From the NCBI RefSeq assembly GCF_014199935.1, contig NZ_JACHOP010000009.1, forward strand, positions 1 through 64,000: DNA of 64,000 bases, in the 5' to 3' direction. The notes under the pieces are model-generated. The model was not told the DNA's origin and did not search any database. It worked only from the letters and a program-made list of their open reading frames with translations. Source of the DNA: Methylorubrum rhodinum. Lineage in GTDB: Bacteria; Pseudomonadota; Alphaproteobacteria; Rhizobiales; Beijerinckiaceae. Position 1 is the stretch's first letter. Each line of letters starts with the position of its first letter. Both the position numbers and the translations under genes were made by a program. This document shows positions 23,677 through 31,965 of the stretch, piece by piece.

Positions 23677-24686
23677 GCGGTCAGGCCCTCGCCGCGGCGC
23701 CCCCGACGGCGCCCGTCCCCGCCGCCGCAAACGGCGTCCGCGACCGCCTGCTCCAGCTCCGCGACGGTCTCGCCCACGGGCTGATCGGCGCCGACAAGCT
23801 GGTCGAGCGCCTGCTGATCGGGCTCCTCACCGGCGGCCATCTGCTGATCGAGGGTGCGCCGGGGCTCGCCAAGACCCGCGCGGTCAAGCGCCTCTCGGAC
23901 GGGCTCGACGGCTCCTTCGCCCGCGTGCAATGCACGCCCGACCTGATGCCCGCCGACCTCACCGGCACCACCGTCTGGCGCCAGGACCAGGGCGAGTTCG
24001 AGTTCCTGCCCGGCCCCCTGTTCCACTCGCTGATCCTCGTCGACGAGGTGAACCGCGCGCCGCCCAAGGTGCAGTCGGCGCTCCTCGAATCCATGGCCGA
24101 GGGCCAGATCACGGTGTCGGGCCACACCCACCGCCTGCCCGACCCGTTCATGGTGGTGGCCACGCAAAACCCGATCGAGCATGCCGGCACCTTCCCCCTG
24201 CCCGAGGCGCAGCTCGACCGCTTCCTGCTCCACGTCGTCGTCGAGATGCCGGACGAAGCGAGCGAGCGCCGCATCCTCGACCTCGTCGAGGGCGAGCTGA
24301 ACCACCATGCCGAGGCGATGCCGGTGAAGCTCTCGGTGGCCGAGGTGATCGCCGCCCGCGAGGCCGCGCTCGCCACCTACGTCTCGCCCGCGCTCAAGGA
24401 CTACCTCGTGCGGCTGGTCGCCGGCACCCGCACCGACGCGGTGGCGCCGGAGCTGCGCGCGGCGATCGAGCACCCGGCCTCGCCCCGCGGCACGCTGGCC
24501 CTGATGGTGGCCGGCAAGGCCCGCGCCTACCTGCACGGCCGCGACCACGTCGTCCCCGAGGACATTGCGGAGCTGGCCGCCGACGCGCTGGCCCACCGCA
24601 TCGGCCTGACGTGGCGCGCCGCCGCCGAGGGGCGCACCACGCGGGGCATCGTCGCCGGACTGGTCGAGCGGACGCGGGCCCTCTGA
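23673..24686 (+). CDS. moxR: MoxR family AAA+ ATPase
   Basis: 337 residues. Walker A is GAPGLAKT (residues 61-68), Walker B ILVDEVNRA, and sensor 1 in VVATQNPIEHAGTFPLPEAQLDRF; the C-terminal lid domain is intact. MoxR ATPases act as chaperones that help insert cofactors or mature protein complexes together with VWA-domain partners, in the cytoplasm or at the membrane. This is the first full gene of a seven-gene run including DUF58 and two VWA proteins. The same order (MoxR, DUF58, VWA) occurs in the mxaRSACKL genes of methylotrophs, but no mxaF or mxaI is present here, so this is a paralogous set. Confidence 0.93.
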   Translation: MSGQALAAAPPTAPVPAAANGVRDRLLQLRDGLAHGLIGADKLVERLLIGLLTGGHLLIEGAPGLAKTRAVKRLSDGLDGSFARVQCTPDLMPADLTGTTVWRQDQGEFEFLPGPLFHSLILVDEVNRAPPKVQSALLESMAEGQITVSGHTHRLPDPFMVVATQNPIEHAGTFPLPEAQLDRFLLHVVVEMPDEASERRILDLVEGELNHHAEAMPVKLSVAEVIAAREAALATYVSPALKDYLVRLVAGTRTDAVAPELRAAIEHPASPRGTLALMVAGKARAYLHGRDHVVPEDIAELAADALAHRIGLTWRAAAEGRTTRGIVAGLVERTRAL

Positions 24687-24687
24687 C

Positions 24688-25617
24688 ATGGCGGGCTCCG
24701 CCGCCCCCGCGACCGAACTGCTGGACACCCCCGGCATCCACCTCTCGGGGGCCGGGCTGATGAGCCTGCGCCACCTCGCCCGGCGCGGCGTCTCGCCCTC
24801 GACCAAGACCATCGCGGGGCTCCCCGGCGGCATCGTCACGCGCAAGCGCGGACGCGGCTCCGAGCCCGACGACGTGCGGCTGTGGTCGGAGGGCGACGAC
24901 CGCCGCTTCATCGACCGCAACGCCACTGCCCGCACCGGCACGCTGCACGTGCGCACCCACCACGACGAGCGCGACCGCGCCGTGGTGCTGCTGGCCGATT
25001 TCCGGCCCTCGATGCTGTTCGGCACGCGCCGGGCCCTTCGCTCGGTCGCTGGGGCGGAGGCGCTGGCGCTGCTCGGCTGGCGCATCGTCGGCGACGGCGG
25101 GCGCATCGGCCTGATCGTGGCCTCCGCGGGCGAGCCCGCCGTGGTGCGGCCAACGGGGGGCGAGCGGGCGATGACGGCGGTGACCGGCGCGCTCGCCCAC
25201 GCCCACGCGGCGGCGCTGGCGAGCCCCGCCAAGGACGACCCGCCGCTGACCGACACGCTGGCGCTCGCCCGCTCGCTGCTGCCGTCCGGCGGCCACCTCG
25301 TGATCGCCACCGCCCTCGACGCGCCGGGCCCGGAACTGGAGAGCCTGCTCACGGCTCTCGCCGAGCGGCTGTCGATCCGCCTTCTGCTGGTCAGCGACGC
25401 CTTCGAGCGCACCCGCCCGCCGGGCTTCTACCCCTACGCCATGCCCGACGGCCGCCGCGGCACGGTCGAGGCCGGCCGTGCCGCCCCGCCCAGGGCGGAC
25501 ACGGAGGAGCGGCTGGCCCGCCTCCACGCCTGCGGCGTCGAGGGCCTACGCATCGATGTCGAGGGCGGGCCGGAGAGCTATGCGCCCCTGATGGAGCGGC
25601 TCGATGCGGTGCTGTGA
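24688..25617 (+). CDS. DUF58 domain protein
   Basis: 309 residues, starting one base after the moxR stop. The DUF58 core lies around residues 55-110 (VRLWSEGDDRRFIDRNATARTGTLHVRTHHDERDRAVVLLADFRPSM), containing the family pattern of an acidic turn followed by the Asn/Thr stretch. The C-terminal half has a VWA-like Rossmann organisation with incomplete metal-site residues (ADFRPSM in place of DxSxS). DUF58 proteins are constant partners of MoxR ATPases. A 200-bp repeat region separates this gene from the rest of the operon, but transcription probably continues. Confidence 0.88.
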   Translation: MAGSAAPATELLDTPGIHLSGAGLMSLRHLARRGVSPSTKTIAGLPGGIVTRKRGRGSEPDDVRLWSEGDDRRFIDRNATARTGTLHVRTHHDERDRAVVLLADFRPSMLFGTRRALRSVAGAEALALLGWRIVGDGGRIGLIVASAGEPAVVRPTGGERAMTAVTGALAHAHAAALASPAKDDPPLTDTLALARSLLPSGGHLVIATALDAPGPELESLLTALAERLSIRLLLVSDAFERTRPPGFYPYAMPDGRRGTVEAGRAAPPRADTEERLARLHACGVEGLRIDVEGGPESYAPLMERLDAVL

Positions 25618-25627
25618 GGACAAGGCA

Positions 25628-25815
25628 CCCCCCTCTCCCCGCGCGCGGGGAGAGGGTCGCGACGACCTCGTCGTCGTCGCGACAAGCGGTAGCGGGGGTG
25701 AGGGGGCGTATCCGCCTGAGCCTCATCCGGTGCCGCCCCCTCACCTTCGGCTGCCGCCTCGCTTCGGCGACGACAGGGTCGCCGAAGCCCTCTCCCCGCG
25801 TGCGGGGAGAGGGGA
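25628..25815. repeat. Extragenic palindrome cluster inside the MoxR operon
   Basis: Two near-identical hairpins built from CCCTCTCCCCGCG and complement stand at 25631-25656 and 25788-25813, with a spacer that contains further complementary arms (GGGGGTGAGGGGGCG against CGCCCCCTCACC) and several repeated GTCGTCG/CGCGAC stretches. It fills the space between the DUF58 and DUF4381 genes. It is a different family from the element at 19281 and 29216 but of similar architecture. Confidence 0.7.
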
Positions 25816-25836
25816 TGCAGCGGCGGCGTCGCAGCC

Positions 25837-26304
25837 ATGAACGGCAGCCCCCCTCCCCTCGACCTCTCCACCCTGCGCCCCCTCCACCTCCCCACCGGCG
25901 GCGGCGGCGCGGTGCAGCCCGAGGTCGTGGCCGCCATCGCCCTTGGCTTCGGCCTCGCGCTGCTGGTCGGCCTCATCCGCATTGTCCGGGCACGGCGCGG
26001 CACCTCGGTGCGTCGGGCCGCCCTGCGGGAACTCGCGCTCGCGAAAAACCTCCCGCCCGAGCCCCGGCGGGTGGCGCAGGCGCGGCTGCTGCGGCGGCTG
26101 GTACGCACCCTCAAGGGCGAGGACGCCGCCCGAACCCGCGGCCCCGCCTGGGCCGAGACGCTGGACACCACCTTCGCCACCGATTTCTTTCGCAACGGCC
26201 CCGGACAGGCCCTTACGGACGGCCTCTACCGGCGCCCCGCCTCGACCGACCCGGAAAGAATCGATGACGGCCTGACCCGGCTCCTCTCGCGGATCAGGGC
26301 CTGA
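25837..26304 (+). CDS. DUF4381 membrane protein
   Basis: 155 residues: a short Pro/Leu-rich periplasmic N-terminus, one transmembrane helix (about residues 28-48), and a basic helical cytoplasmic domain with the typical DUF4381 stretch RAALRELALAKNLPPEPRRVAQARLLRRLVRTL. It resembles the BatE/MxaK-type components found between DUF58 and VWA genes. The next gene starts 4 bp after its stop. It probably links the MoxR-DUF58 ATPase to the membrane VWA proteins, by analogy with Bat and Mxa operons. Confidence 0.82.
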   Translation: MNGSPPPLDLSTLRPLHLPTGGGGAVQPEVVAAIALGFGLALLVGLIRIVRARRGTSVRRAALRELALAKNLPPEPRRVAQARLLRRLVRTLKGEDAARTRGPAWAETLDTTFATDFFRNGPGQALTDGLYRRPASTDPERIDDGLTRLLSRIRA

Positions 26305-26308
26305 CCCG

Positions 26309-27331
26309 ATGCCCGCCTGGCTCACCGCCCTCGTCTCGGCCTTCGACTTCGCGAGCCCCCTCGCGCTGCTGCTGCTGCCCCTGCCGCTGCTGGCCGCCCG
26401 GCTGATCCCGCCTGAGAAGGAGGGCGGCAGCGGGGCGCTGCGGGTGCCGCCCTCGCTCGTCGGCGACACCGAGAGCGCCCGTTCCATCGCCGCGCGGGGA
26501 AAACGCCGGCTCTGGCTCACCGGCACCCTGTGGGCCGCCCTGGTGGTGGCGCTCAGCGGGCCCCGCCTCGTCCTGCCGGCGACCGCGCTGCCCGCCTCGG
26601 GGCGCGAGATCATCCTGGCGCTCGATCTCTCGGGCAGCATGGAGCGCCGCGACTTTACCCTCGACGGCGAGACCGTGAGCCGGCTCGCCGCGGTCAAGCG
26701 CGTCGGTGCCGACTTCATCCGCCGCCGGGCCGGCGACCGGATCGGCCTCGTCGAGTTCGCCGATCAGGCGTTCGTGGCCGCGGCCCCGACCTTCGACACC
26801 GCGAGCGTCGCCCGGACGCTCGAGGAGGCCACGATCGGCCTCGTCGGCCGCTCCACCGGCATCGGCGACGGGCTCGGGCTGGCGCTGAAGCGTCTCGCCC
26901 CGGCCCAGGTCGCGAGCGCGGAGGGCGGCGGCCCGCCGCCGTCGCGCGACAAGGTCGTGGTGCTGCTCTCGGACGGGGCCAACAATGCCGGCCAGACCGC
27001 GCCGAAGGACGTGGCGCAACTCGCCAAAGAGCTCGGCGTGCGGGTCTACACCATCGCGCTCGGGCCGATCGACATGGCCGACAACCCCAACAACGAGCAG
27101 GACGTGGTCGATGTCGAGACCCTGCGGGCGATGGCCGAGGCGAGCGGCGGCCGCGCCTTCCGGGTGAAGACCACCGACGACCTGGAAAGCGTCGCCGCCG
27201 CCATCGACGAGCTGGAGGGCGGGCGCGCCCAGGCCCCGCCGCTGCCGCTGCGCCGCGACCTCTGGCCCTGGCCCGCGGCGCTCGCCTTCCTCTGCGCCTG
27301 CGCGCTGCTGGCGACGAGGCGCCGCCTATGA
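26309..27331 (+). CDS. batA: VWA-domain membrane protein (BatA/MxaC-like)
   Basis: 340 residues. There are transmembrane helices at about residues 18-35 and 70-86 and near the C-terminus (311-330), enclosing a von Willebrand factor A domain (about 95-285). Its metal-binding motif is complete: D106-L-S-G-S-M, with the Thr and Asp further on in GRSTGIGDG and LLSDGANNAG. Such proteins are membrane-anchored with the VWA domain in the periplasm in Bat systems. Four bases of overlap (ATGA) couple it to the second VWA gene. The paired VWA proteins are expected to be clients or partners of MoxR. Confidence 0.9.
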   Translation: MPAWLTALVSAFDFASPLALLLLPLPLLAARLIPPEKEGGSGALRVPPSLVGDTESARSIAARGKRRLWLTGTLWAALVVALSGPRLVLPATALPASGREIILALDLSGSMERRDFTLDGETVSRLAAVKRVGADFIRRRAGDRIGLVEFADQAFVAAAPTFDTASVARTLEEATIGLVGRSTGIGDGLGLALKRLAPAQVASAEGGGPPPSRDKVVVLLSDGANNAGQTAPKDVAQLAKELGVRVYTIALGPIDMADNPNNEQDVVDVETLRAMAEASGGRAFRVKTTDDLESVAAAIDELEGGRAQAPPLPLRRDLWPWPAALAFLCACALLATRRRL

Positions 27332-28251
27332 TCGAGAGCCTCACCCTGCTCCGCCCGCTCTGGTTCCTGGCGATCCCCATCGTCGCCCTCTTGGCCCTGC
27401 GGGCGGCGTGGCGCTCGGCCCCGCTCGGCGACTGGGCCAAGGCGGTCGATCCGGCCCTGATGGCGCTGCATGCCCGCCGCGGCGCGGTGCTCGGCGGGCG
27501 GCGGCAGGCCAATCTCGCGGCGGCTCTCACCGCCGGCATCCTGGCGCTGGCACTCACCGGCCCGGCGGTCGAGCGGCCCGAGGCCGCGACCTTCCGCAAC
27601 CTCGACGCCACGGTGATCGTCCTCGACCTCTCCCGCTCGGTCACCGACGGCGGGCGCTTCAAGGAGGCGCGTCAGGCCGCGGAAGCCGTCGCGGAGGCCG
27701 CGGGCACCCGCTCGGTGGCGCTGGTGATCTACGCGGGCGACGCCTACACCGCCGTCTCGCCGACGACCGACCGCGAGGCCATCGGCACCACCCTGTTCGC
27801 CCTCGACGCCGACACCGTGCCGGACCGCGGCACCCATCCCGAGCGCGGCCTCGCGCTCGCCCGCCGGACGCTCGACGAGGCCAACGTCGTCGCCGCCGAC
27901 GTGGTGCTGATCACCGACGGCGACGGCATCGGGCAGGCCGCCGAGCGCGAGGCGGCGGCGATCCGGGCCAAGGGCTGGCAGCTCCACGGCCTGTTCGTGC
28001 CCGCCGCCAAGGCGCTCCCGCCCGGCGCGCCGCCGACCGACCGCACGGCGCTGGACCGGCTCGCGTCCGCGGGCGGGGGCAAGGCCGCCGACATCGACGG
28101 CCCCCAGCCCGTGCTCGACCGGGTCGGCGCCTCGACGGCGCAGCACCTCGCCGCGGGCGGCTACGGCGTGCTCGCCTTCGCCGATCTGGGCCGCTGGCTG
28201 CTGCTGCTGGCGCTGGTGCCGGTCCTCCTCCTGTTCCGCCGGAGCGCGTGA
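27328..28251 (+). CDS. batB: Second VWA-domain membrane protein (BatB/MxaL-like)
   Basis: 307 residues from ATG 27328, overlapping the previous stop. N-terminal helices lie at about 8-25 and 68-84. A VWA domain follows (95-270) with the metal site D100-L-S-R-S, the TDG stretch in VVLITDGDGIG, and a Thr in the loop between. A C-terminal helix (GRWLLLLALVPVLLLF) closes the protein. This copy has R in place of the usual G in the DxSxS loop, which is also seen in MxaL-type proteins. Its TGA overlaps the start of the TPR gene (TGATG), so the block is tightly coupled. Confidence 0.88.
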   Translation: MIESLTLLRPLWFLAIPIVALLALRAAWRSAPLGDWAKAVDPALMALHARRGAVLGGRRQANLAAALTAGILALALTGPAVERPEAATFRNLDATVIVLDLSRSVTDGGRFKEARQAAEAVAEAAGTRSVALVIYAGDAYTAVSPTTDREAIGTTLFALDADTVPDRGTHPERGLALARRTLDEANVVAADVVLITDGDGIGQAAEREAAAIRAKGWQLHGLFVPAAKALPPGAPPTDRTALDRLASAGGGKAADIDGPQPVLDRVGASTAQHLAAGGYGVLAFADLGRWLLLLALVPVLLLFRRSA

Positions 28252-29189
28252 TGACGGCGCCGCTCGATCCCCGCACGCTGCTCGCCGCCCGCCCGCTGGG
28301 TCGGCTCGCCCCCGGCGCCTTCCCGCGCCATTGGCGCAAGGCCGCCCGGATCGGTGGGCTGGCGCTGGCGGGCCTCGGCATCCTCGGCCTGCTGCTGACC
28401 TCCGAGCCGCGTACCACCTTCGGCCGCGCCCTGCTGGCGGCGGGCTTGCCGAGTGCCGCCCTCTCGGTGTTCGACCAGCCGGCCTGGCGCGCCGCCGCTC
28501 TCTACGAGGCCGGGCGCTACGCGGAAGCGATCGCGATCTACAAGACGCAGGGCAAGCGCGGCGCCTACAATCTCGGCAACGCGCTCGCCCGCTCCGGCGA
28601 TCTCAAGGGCGCCCTCGACGCCTACGACGAGGCGCTGGCCTACAACCCGCGCGACGCCGACGCCCAGGCCAACCGCTCGCTCGTCGCCAAGGCGCTGCAG
28701 GAGGAGCTGGATCGCGGCCAGGGCGGCGGCATCGCCAACGCCTCGGCCCAGTACGGCGCCCGCTACGGCAAGACCGCCAACCAGGACGAGAACGACGACG
28801 TGAAGGCCACCGCCAGCGGCGAGGGCTTGGCCGGCAACAAGGAGGCGGGCTCCTCCGCCTCGCTGCCCGGCACCAGCCCGGTGGCGCGGCGCGGCAAGTC
28901 CGAGCAGCAATCGATGGATTCCGGCAAGGGCCAGGCCCGCGGCTCGGCCAGCGACGCCGCCGGCCGCGGGCGCCAGGGCGCGGGCTCGGCCATGGTCGCC
29001 GCCGCGCCGGAAAAGGAGGCGCGCCGCGTGACGAAAAGCTTCGAGGCGCACGAGATCCACCCCGACCGGCTCTGGCTCCAGACCCTGCCGGACGAGCCGG
29101 GCCGCTTCCTCAAGCTGCGCCTCAAGGCCGAGCAGGCCCGCCGCCTCGAGGCCGGCACCGCGATCCCGGGAGGCAGCAACCCTTGGTGA
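28251..29189 (+). CDS. batC: TPR-repeat membrane protein (BatC-like)
   Basis: 312 residues. There is one membrane helix (about residues 34-55), then tetratricopeptide repeats (ALYEAGRYAEAIAIYKTQGKRGAYNLGNALARSGDLKGALDAYDEALAYNPRDADAQ, about 80-140). A disordered Gly/Ser/Lys-rich stretch follows (about 160-255), and a C-terminal motif ends in DEPGRFLKLRLKAEQARR. The TPR region probably lies in the periplasm. Comparable proteins accompany paired VWA proteins in Bat operons. The start is ATG 28251; GTG 28248 is one codon upstream. The stop overlaps the proposed GTG start of batD. Confidence 0.85.
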   Translation: MTAPLDPRTLLAARPLGRLAPGAFPRHWRKAARIGGLALAGLGILGLLLTSEPRTTFGRALLAAGLPSAALSVFDQPAWRAAALYEAGRYAEAIAIYKTQGKRGAYNLGNALARSGDLKGALDAYDEALAYNPRDADAQANRSLVAKALQEELDRGQGGGIANASAQYGARYGKTANQDENDDVKATASGEGLAGNKEAGSSASLPGTSPVARRGKSEQQSMDSGKGQARGSASDAAGRGRQGAGSAMVAAAPEKEARRVTKSFEAHEIHPDRLWLQTLPDEPGRFLKLRLKAEQARRLEAGTAIPGGSNPW

Positions 29190-30586
29190 TTCTTTTCGGG
29201 TTTTTCCGCGGATTTCCCCTCCCCCTTGCGGGGAGGGGTAGGGGTGGGGGTCGGGCAGAAGGCACCGCGGCGCCGCATCCTGAACCACCCCCACCTCCGG
29301 CTCCTCCCCGCAAGGGGGAGGAGAGGCGCATCCTGGCGCTTCTTCTTCTCGCCTTCCTCGCCCTCACCACCCCCGCCCGCGCCATCGACCCCGGCGACCT
29401 CACCTTCACGGTCACCCCCGAACTCCCCGCGGGCGGCGCGGCTTACGCCCGCGAGATGGTGCTGCTGCGCCTGCGCGGGGTCTACCGCACGCAGATCCTG
29501 CTCGAGGAAGTGCGCCAGCCCGCGCTCGTGAATTTTTCCTGGACCCAGCTCGGCCGCGACCATTGGGGCCGCACCCGGATGCCCGACGGGCAGATGGCGC
29601 TGGAGTTCGAGCGCACCATCGCGGTGTTTCCGCAGCACACCGGCACCTTCACCATCGATCCGTTCATCCACCGCCTGACCATCAACGACAACGGCGAGCG
29701 CAAGCAGATCGACGTGCGGTCTGAGCCCGTGCCGTTCCCGGTCGCGACCTGGACCGGCCAGGGCGGGGGGCCGGACGTGGCCGAGCCGTGGTGGCTGCCC
29801 GCCCGCGACGTGGCGATCACCGACCACTGGGACCCCGACCCCGAGACGATCAAGATGGGCGAGACGGCCCGGCGCATCGTCGTCTTGGAGGCGCAGGGCA
29901 TGCTCGCCGAGGGCCTGCCGCCGCGGCCCGTCATGCGCACCCGCGGCATCGCCACCTTCGCGGGTCCGGTGAAGCGCGAGACCATCATCACCCCCACCGG
30001 CCCGGTGGCGCGGGCGACCTACCAGTGGGACGTGAAGCCCGGCGTGCCCGAGGTGATCCCGCTGGACGCCATCAAGATCCCCTGGTTCGACACCGTGTCG
30101 CGCACCATGCGCGAGGCCGAGATCCCGGCTCGCCAGATCGGCGGCGGGCTGGCCGACCGCGAGGAGGACCTGAAGCCGCCCGCCCCCGCGGGCTGGCCGG
30201 TCCTGGCCGCGGCGGCGTTCGCTGCCTTCGGTCTCGGGATCGCCCTGCTCGGCACCAGCACCGGCCAGGGGCGCCTGCGCCTCGACCGGGGGCAGGTCCG
30301 CGCCCTGAAGCGCGCGGCCGCCGGAAACGGCGCCCGCGCCTTCCGCGCGGCGCTCGGCGAGGCGATGCGGGCGCATCCCGAACTCGCCGCCCTGTGGCGC
30401 GACGATCCGGAGATCGCCCAAAGCCTCGACGCCCTCGACACGCACCTGTTCGGAACCGGCACGGCGCCCGCGCCCGACCTCGCCGCGCTGGCCCAGGCGC
30501 TCACCCGGCCCCGACGCCCGACCATGGGACCGCTCGCGCCCGAGCCGCGGCTCGCGCCCCTCGACGGGCCGTTCGCGAAGGCGTGA
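29186..30586 (+). CDS. batD: BatD-like protein with an N-terminus interrupted by a repeat
   Basis: 466 residues if started at GTG 29186, which overlaps the stop of the preceding gene. The real export signal (RRILALLLLAFLALTTPARA) begins only near residue 49; before it lies the translation of an extragenic palindrome, a Gly/Pro/Arg-rich peptide. No ATG, GTG or TTG occurs in frame between the repeat and the signal peptide; CTG 29333 would be the only near-cognate start. The mature protein has beta-rich repeats typical of BatD/oxygen tolerance proteins (VLEAQGMLAEGLPPRPVMRTRGI), one C-terminal helix (about 332-352) and a helical tail. It is anchored in the inner membrane with its beta domains outside. 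Confidence 0.8.
   Translation: MILFGFFRGFPLPLAGRGRGGGRAEGTAAPHPEPPPPPAPPRKGEERRILALLLLAFLALTTPARAIDPGDLTFTVTPELPAGGAAYAREMVLLRLRGVYRTQILLEEVRQPALVNFSWTQLGRDHWGRTRMPDGQMALEFERTIAVFPQHTGTFTIDPFIHRLTINDNGERKQIDVRSEPVPFPVATWTGQGGGPDVAEPWWLPARDVAITDHWDPDPETIKMGETARRIVVLEAQGMLAEGLPPRPVMRTRGIATFAGPVKRETIITPTGPVARATYQWDVKPGVPEVIPLDAIKIPWFDTVSRTMREAEIPARQIGGGLADREEDLKPPAPAGWPVLAAAAFAAFGLGIALLGTSTGQGRLRLDRGQVRALKRAAAGNGARAFRAALGEAMRAHPELAALWRDDPEIAQSLDALDTHLFGTGTAPAPDLAALAQALTRPRRPTMGPLAPEPRLAPLDGPFAKA
29216..29323. repeat. GC-rich extragenic inverted-repeat element, copy 2, inside batD
   Basis: Same organisation as the element at 19281-19391: the outer arms contain CCCCTCCCCCTTGCGGGGAG and its complement, and the inner arms GGGTGGGGGT and ACCCCCACC. 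It sits between the gene junction (29186-29189) and the batD signal peptide and is open in the batD frame, so it is translated if GTG 29186 is used. Confidence 0.75.
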
Positions 30587-30615
30587 GCGACGCGCCCGGC
30601 GGGCGGCAGGCGCGA

Positions 30616-31746
30616 TCAGCGCTTGTCCGGCGCCAGCTCCGCGAGGGCGTCGGCGAGCGCATCGACCTGCGCCTCGCTGTGGGCCGCCGAGAAGGCGACC
30701 CGCAGGCGGGCGGTGCCCGGCGCCACCGTCGGCGGGCGGATCGCCACGACGAGAAAGCCGCGGGCCTCCAAGGCCTCGGACAGCGCGAGCGCGGCCTCCG
30801 CCGCGCCCACCAGCACCGGCACGACCGGGCTCTGCGCCTCGGGCAGGCCGAGGCGGGCGGTAAAGCGGCGGGCGAGCGCGAGCGGGCGGGCGGCGCGCTC
30901 CGGCTCGGTCTCGACGATGTCCAGCGCCGCGAGCGCGGCGGCGGCGGAAGCCGGGGGCAGGCCGGTGGTGTAGACGAGGCTGCGGGCGCGGCTCGTCAGC
31001 AGGTCGATGACGGGACGCGAGGCGCAGAGATAGCCGCCGTAGGAGCCGAGCGTCTTCGACAGCGTGCCCATCTCCAGCGGCGCCCGGGCGCCGGGCTCGA
31101 CCACACCGAGGCCGTGGGCGTCGTCGACGAGCGTCCAGGCGTCGAACGCCTCGGCCAGCGCCAGGATCTCGGGGAGCGGCGCCCGGTCGCCGTCCATGCT
31201 GAAGACCCGCTCGGTGAGGATCAGGGCGCGGCGGACCGAGCCGCGATGCCTGCGCAAGCCTGCCCGAATCGGCTCGACCGCATTGTGCGAAAAGACCTCC
31301 ACCCGCGCCCCCGACATCCGCGCCCCGGCGAACAGGCAGGAATGGCCGAGTTCGTCGATCAGGATCAGGTCGCCGGGGCCGACGAGCGCCGGGGCGATCC
31401 CGAGATTGGCCAGATACCCGGAGCCGAACACGAGGGCCGCCTCCTTGCCCTTGTGCCGGGCGAGCCGCTCCTCGAGGGCGACGAGCGGCGGGCCGTTGCC
31501 GGTGACGAGCCGCGAGGCGCCGGATCCGGCCCCGTAGCGCGCCAGAGCCTCGGCGGCGGCGGCGATCACGCGCGGATCGTGGGAGAGACCGAGATAGTCG
31601 TTGCAGGAGAACGACACGAGGGTGCGCCCCCCCCGCTCGGCGGCCGCCGCGGGGCCCCGCGCGGTCGGCACGAGGCGACGGCGGAGCGCCGCCGATTCGA
31701 GGCCGGCGAGCTTGTGGCGGGCGAAGGCGTCGAGGCTCTCGGACAT
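30616..31746 (-). CDS. bioF: 8-amino-7-oxononanoate synthase (biotin synthesis)
   Basis: 376 residues, normal for the alpha-oxoamine synthase family. It condenses pimeloyl-thioester with L-alanine, using pyridoxal phosphate, in the first ring-forming step of biotin synthesis. Markers: the SCNDYLGLSHDPRVIAAA start, GSGASRLVTGN, the DELGHSCLFAGA segment, DDAHGLGVVEPG, and the PLP lysine in GTLSKTLGSYGGY. The same family includes Kbl and HemA, but the N-terminal pattern fits BioF best. No other biotin gene lies beside it in the window. It is convergent with batD and ends 30 bp from it. Confidence 0.88.
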   Translation of the reverse strand: MSESLDAFARHKLAGLESAALRRRLVPTARGPAAAAERGGRTLVSFSCNDYLGLSHDPRVIAAAAEALARYGAGSGASRLVTGNGPPLVALEERLARHKGKEAALVFGSGYLANLGIAPALVGPGDLILIDELGHSCLFAGARMSGARVEVFSHNAVEPIRAGLRRHRGSVRRALILTERVFSMDGDRAPLPEILALAEAFDAWTLVDDAHGLGVVEPGARAPLEMGTLSKTLGSYGGYLCASRPVIDLLTSRARSLVYTTGLPPASAAAALAALDIVETEPERAARPLALARRFTARLGLPEAQSPVVPVLVGAAEAALALSEALEARGFLVVAIRPPTVAPGTARLRVAFSAAHSEAQVDALADALAELAPDKR

Positions 31747-31965
31747 GGCGCCTCAAGCGGCCGAGACCCGGGCGATGTCAAGCGCAGGGGCGCAGCATCG
31801 AGCGGCGAATGACGATACCGTGCCGCGGATCGCCGAAAACCGCACGAAACCGCCTCGCAGCCATCCACCCCGCAGCCGCCGTCGTTTGGCTCGACGGATC
31901 GCACGCCCTCGCTGCCGAGCGAGTGCGGCAGTGCGCAAGCGTGATCGGGTCCGGGGCGTTGCCGT

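Noticed and set aside
23586-25412. 608-codon minus-strand frame opposite moxR and DUF58
   Set aside because: Ser/Arg/Pro-rich low-complexity translation; the plus strand encodes well-recognised proteins across the whole stretch.
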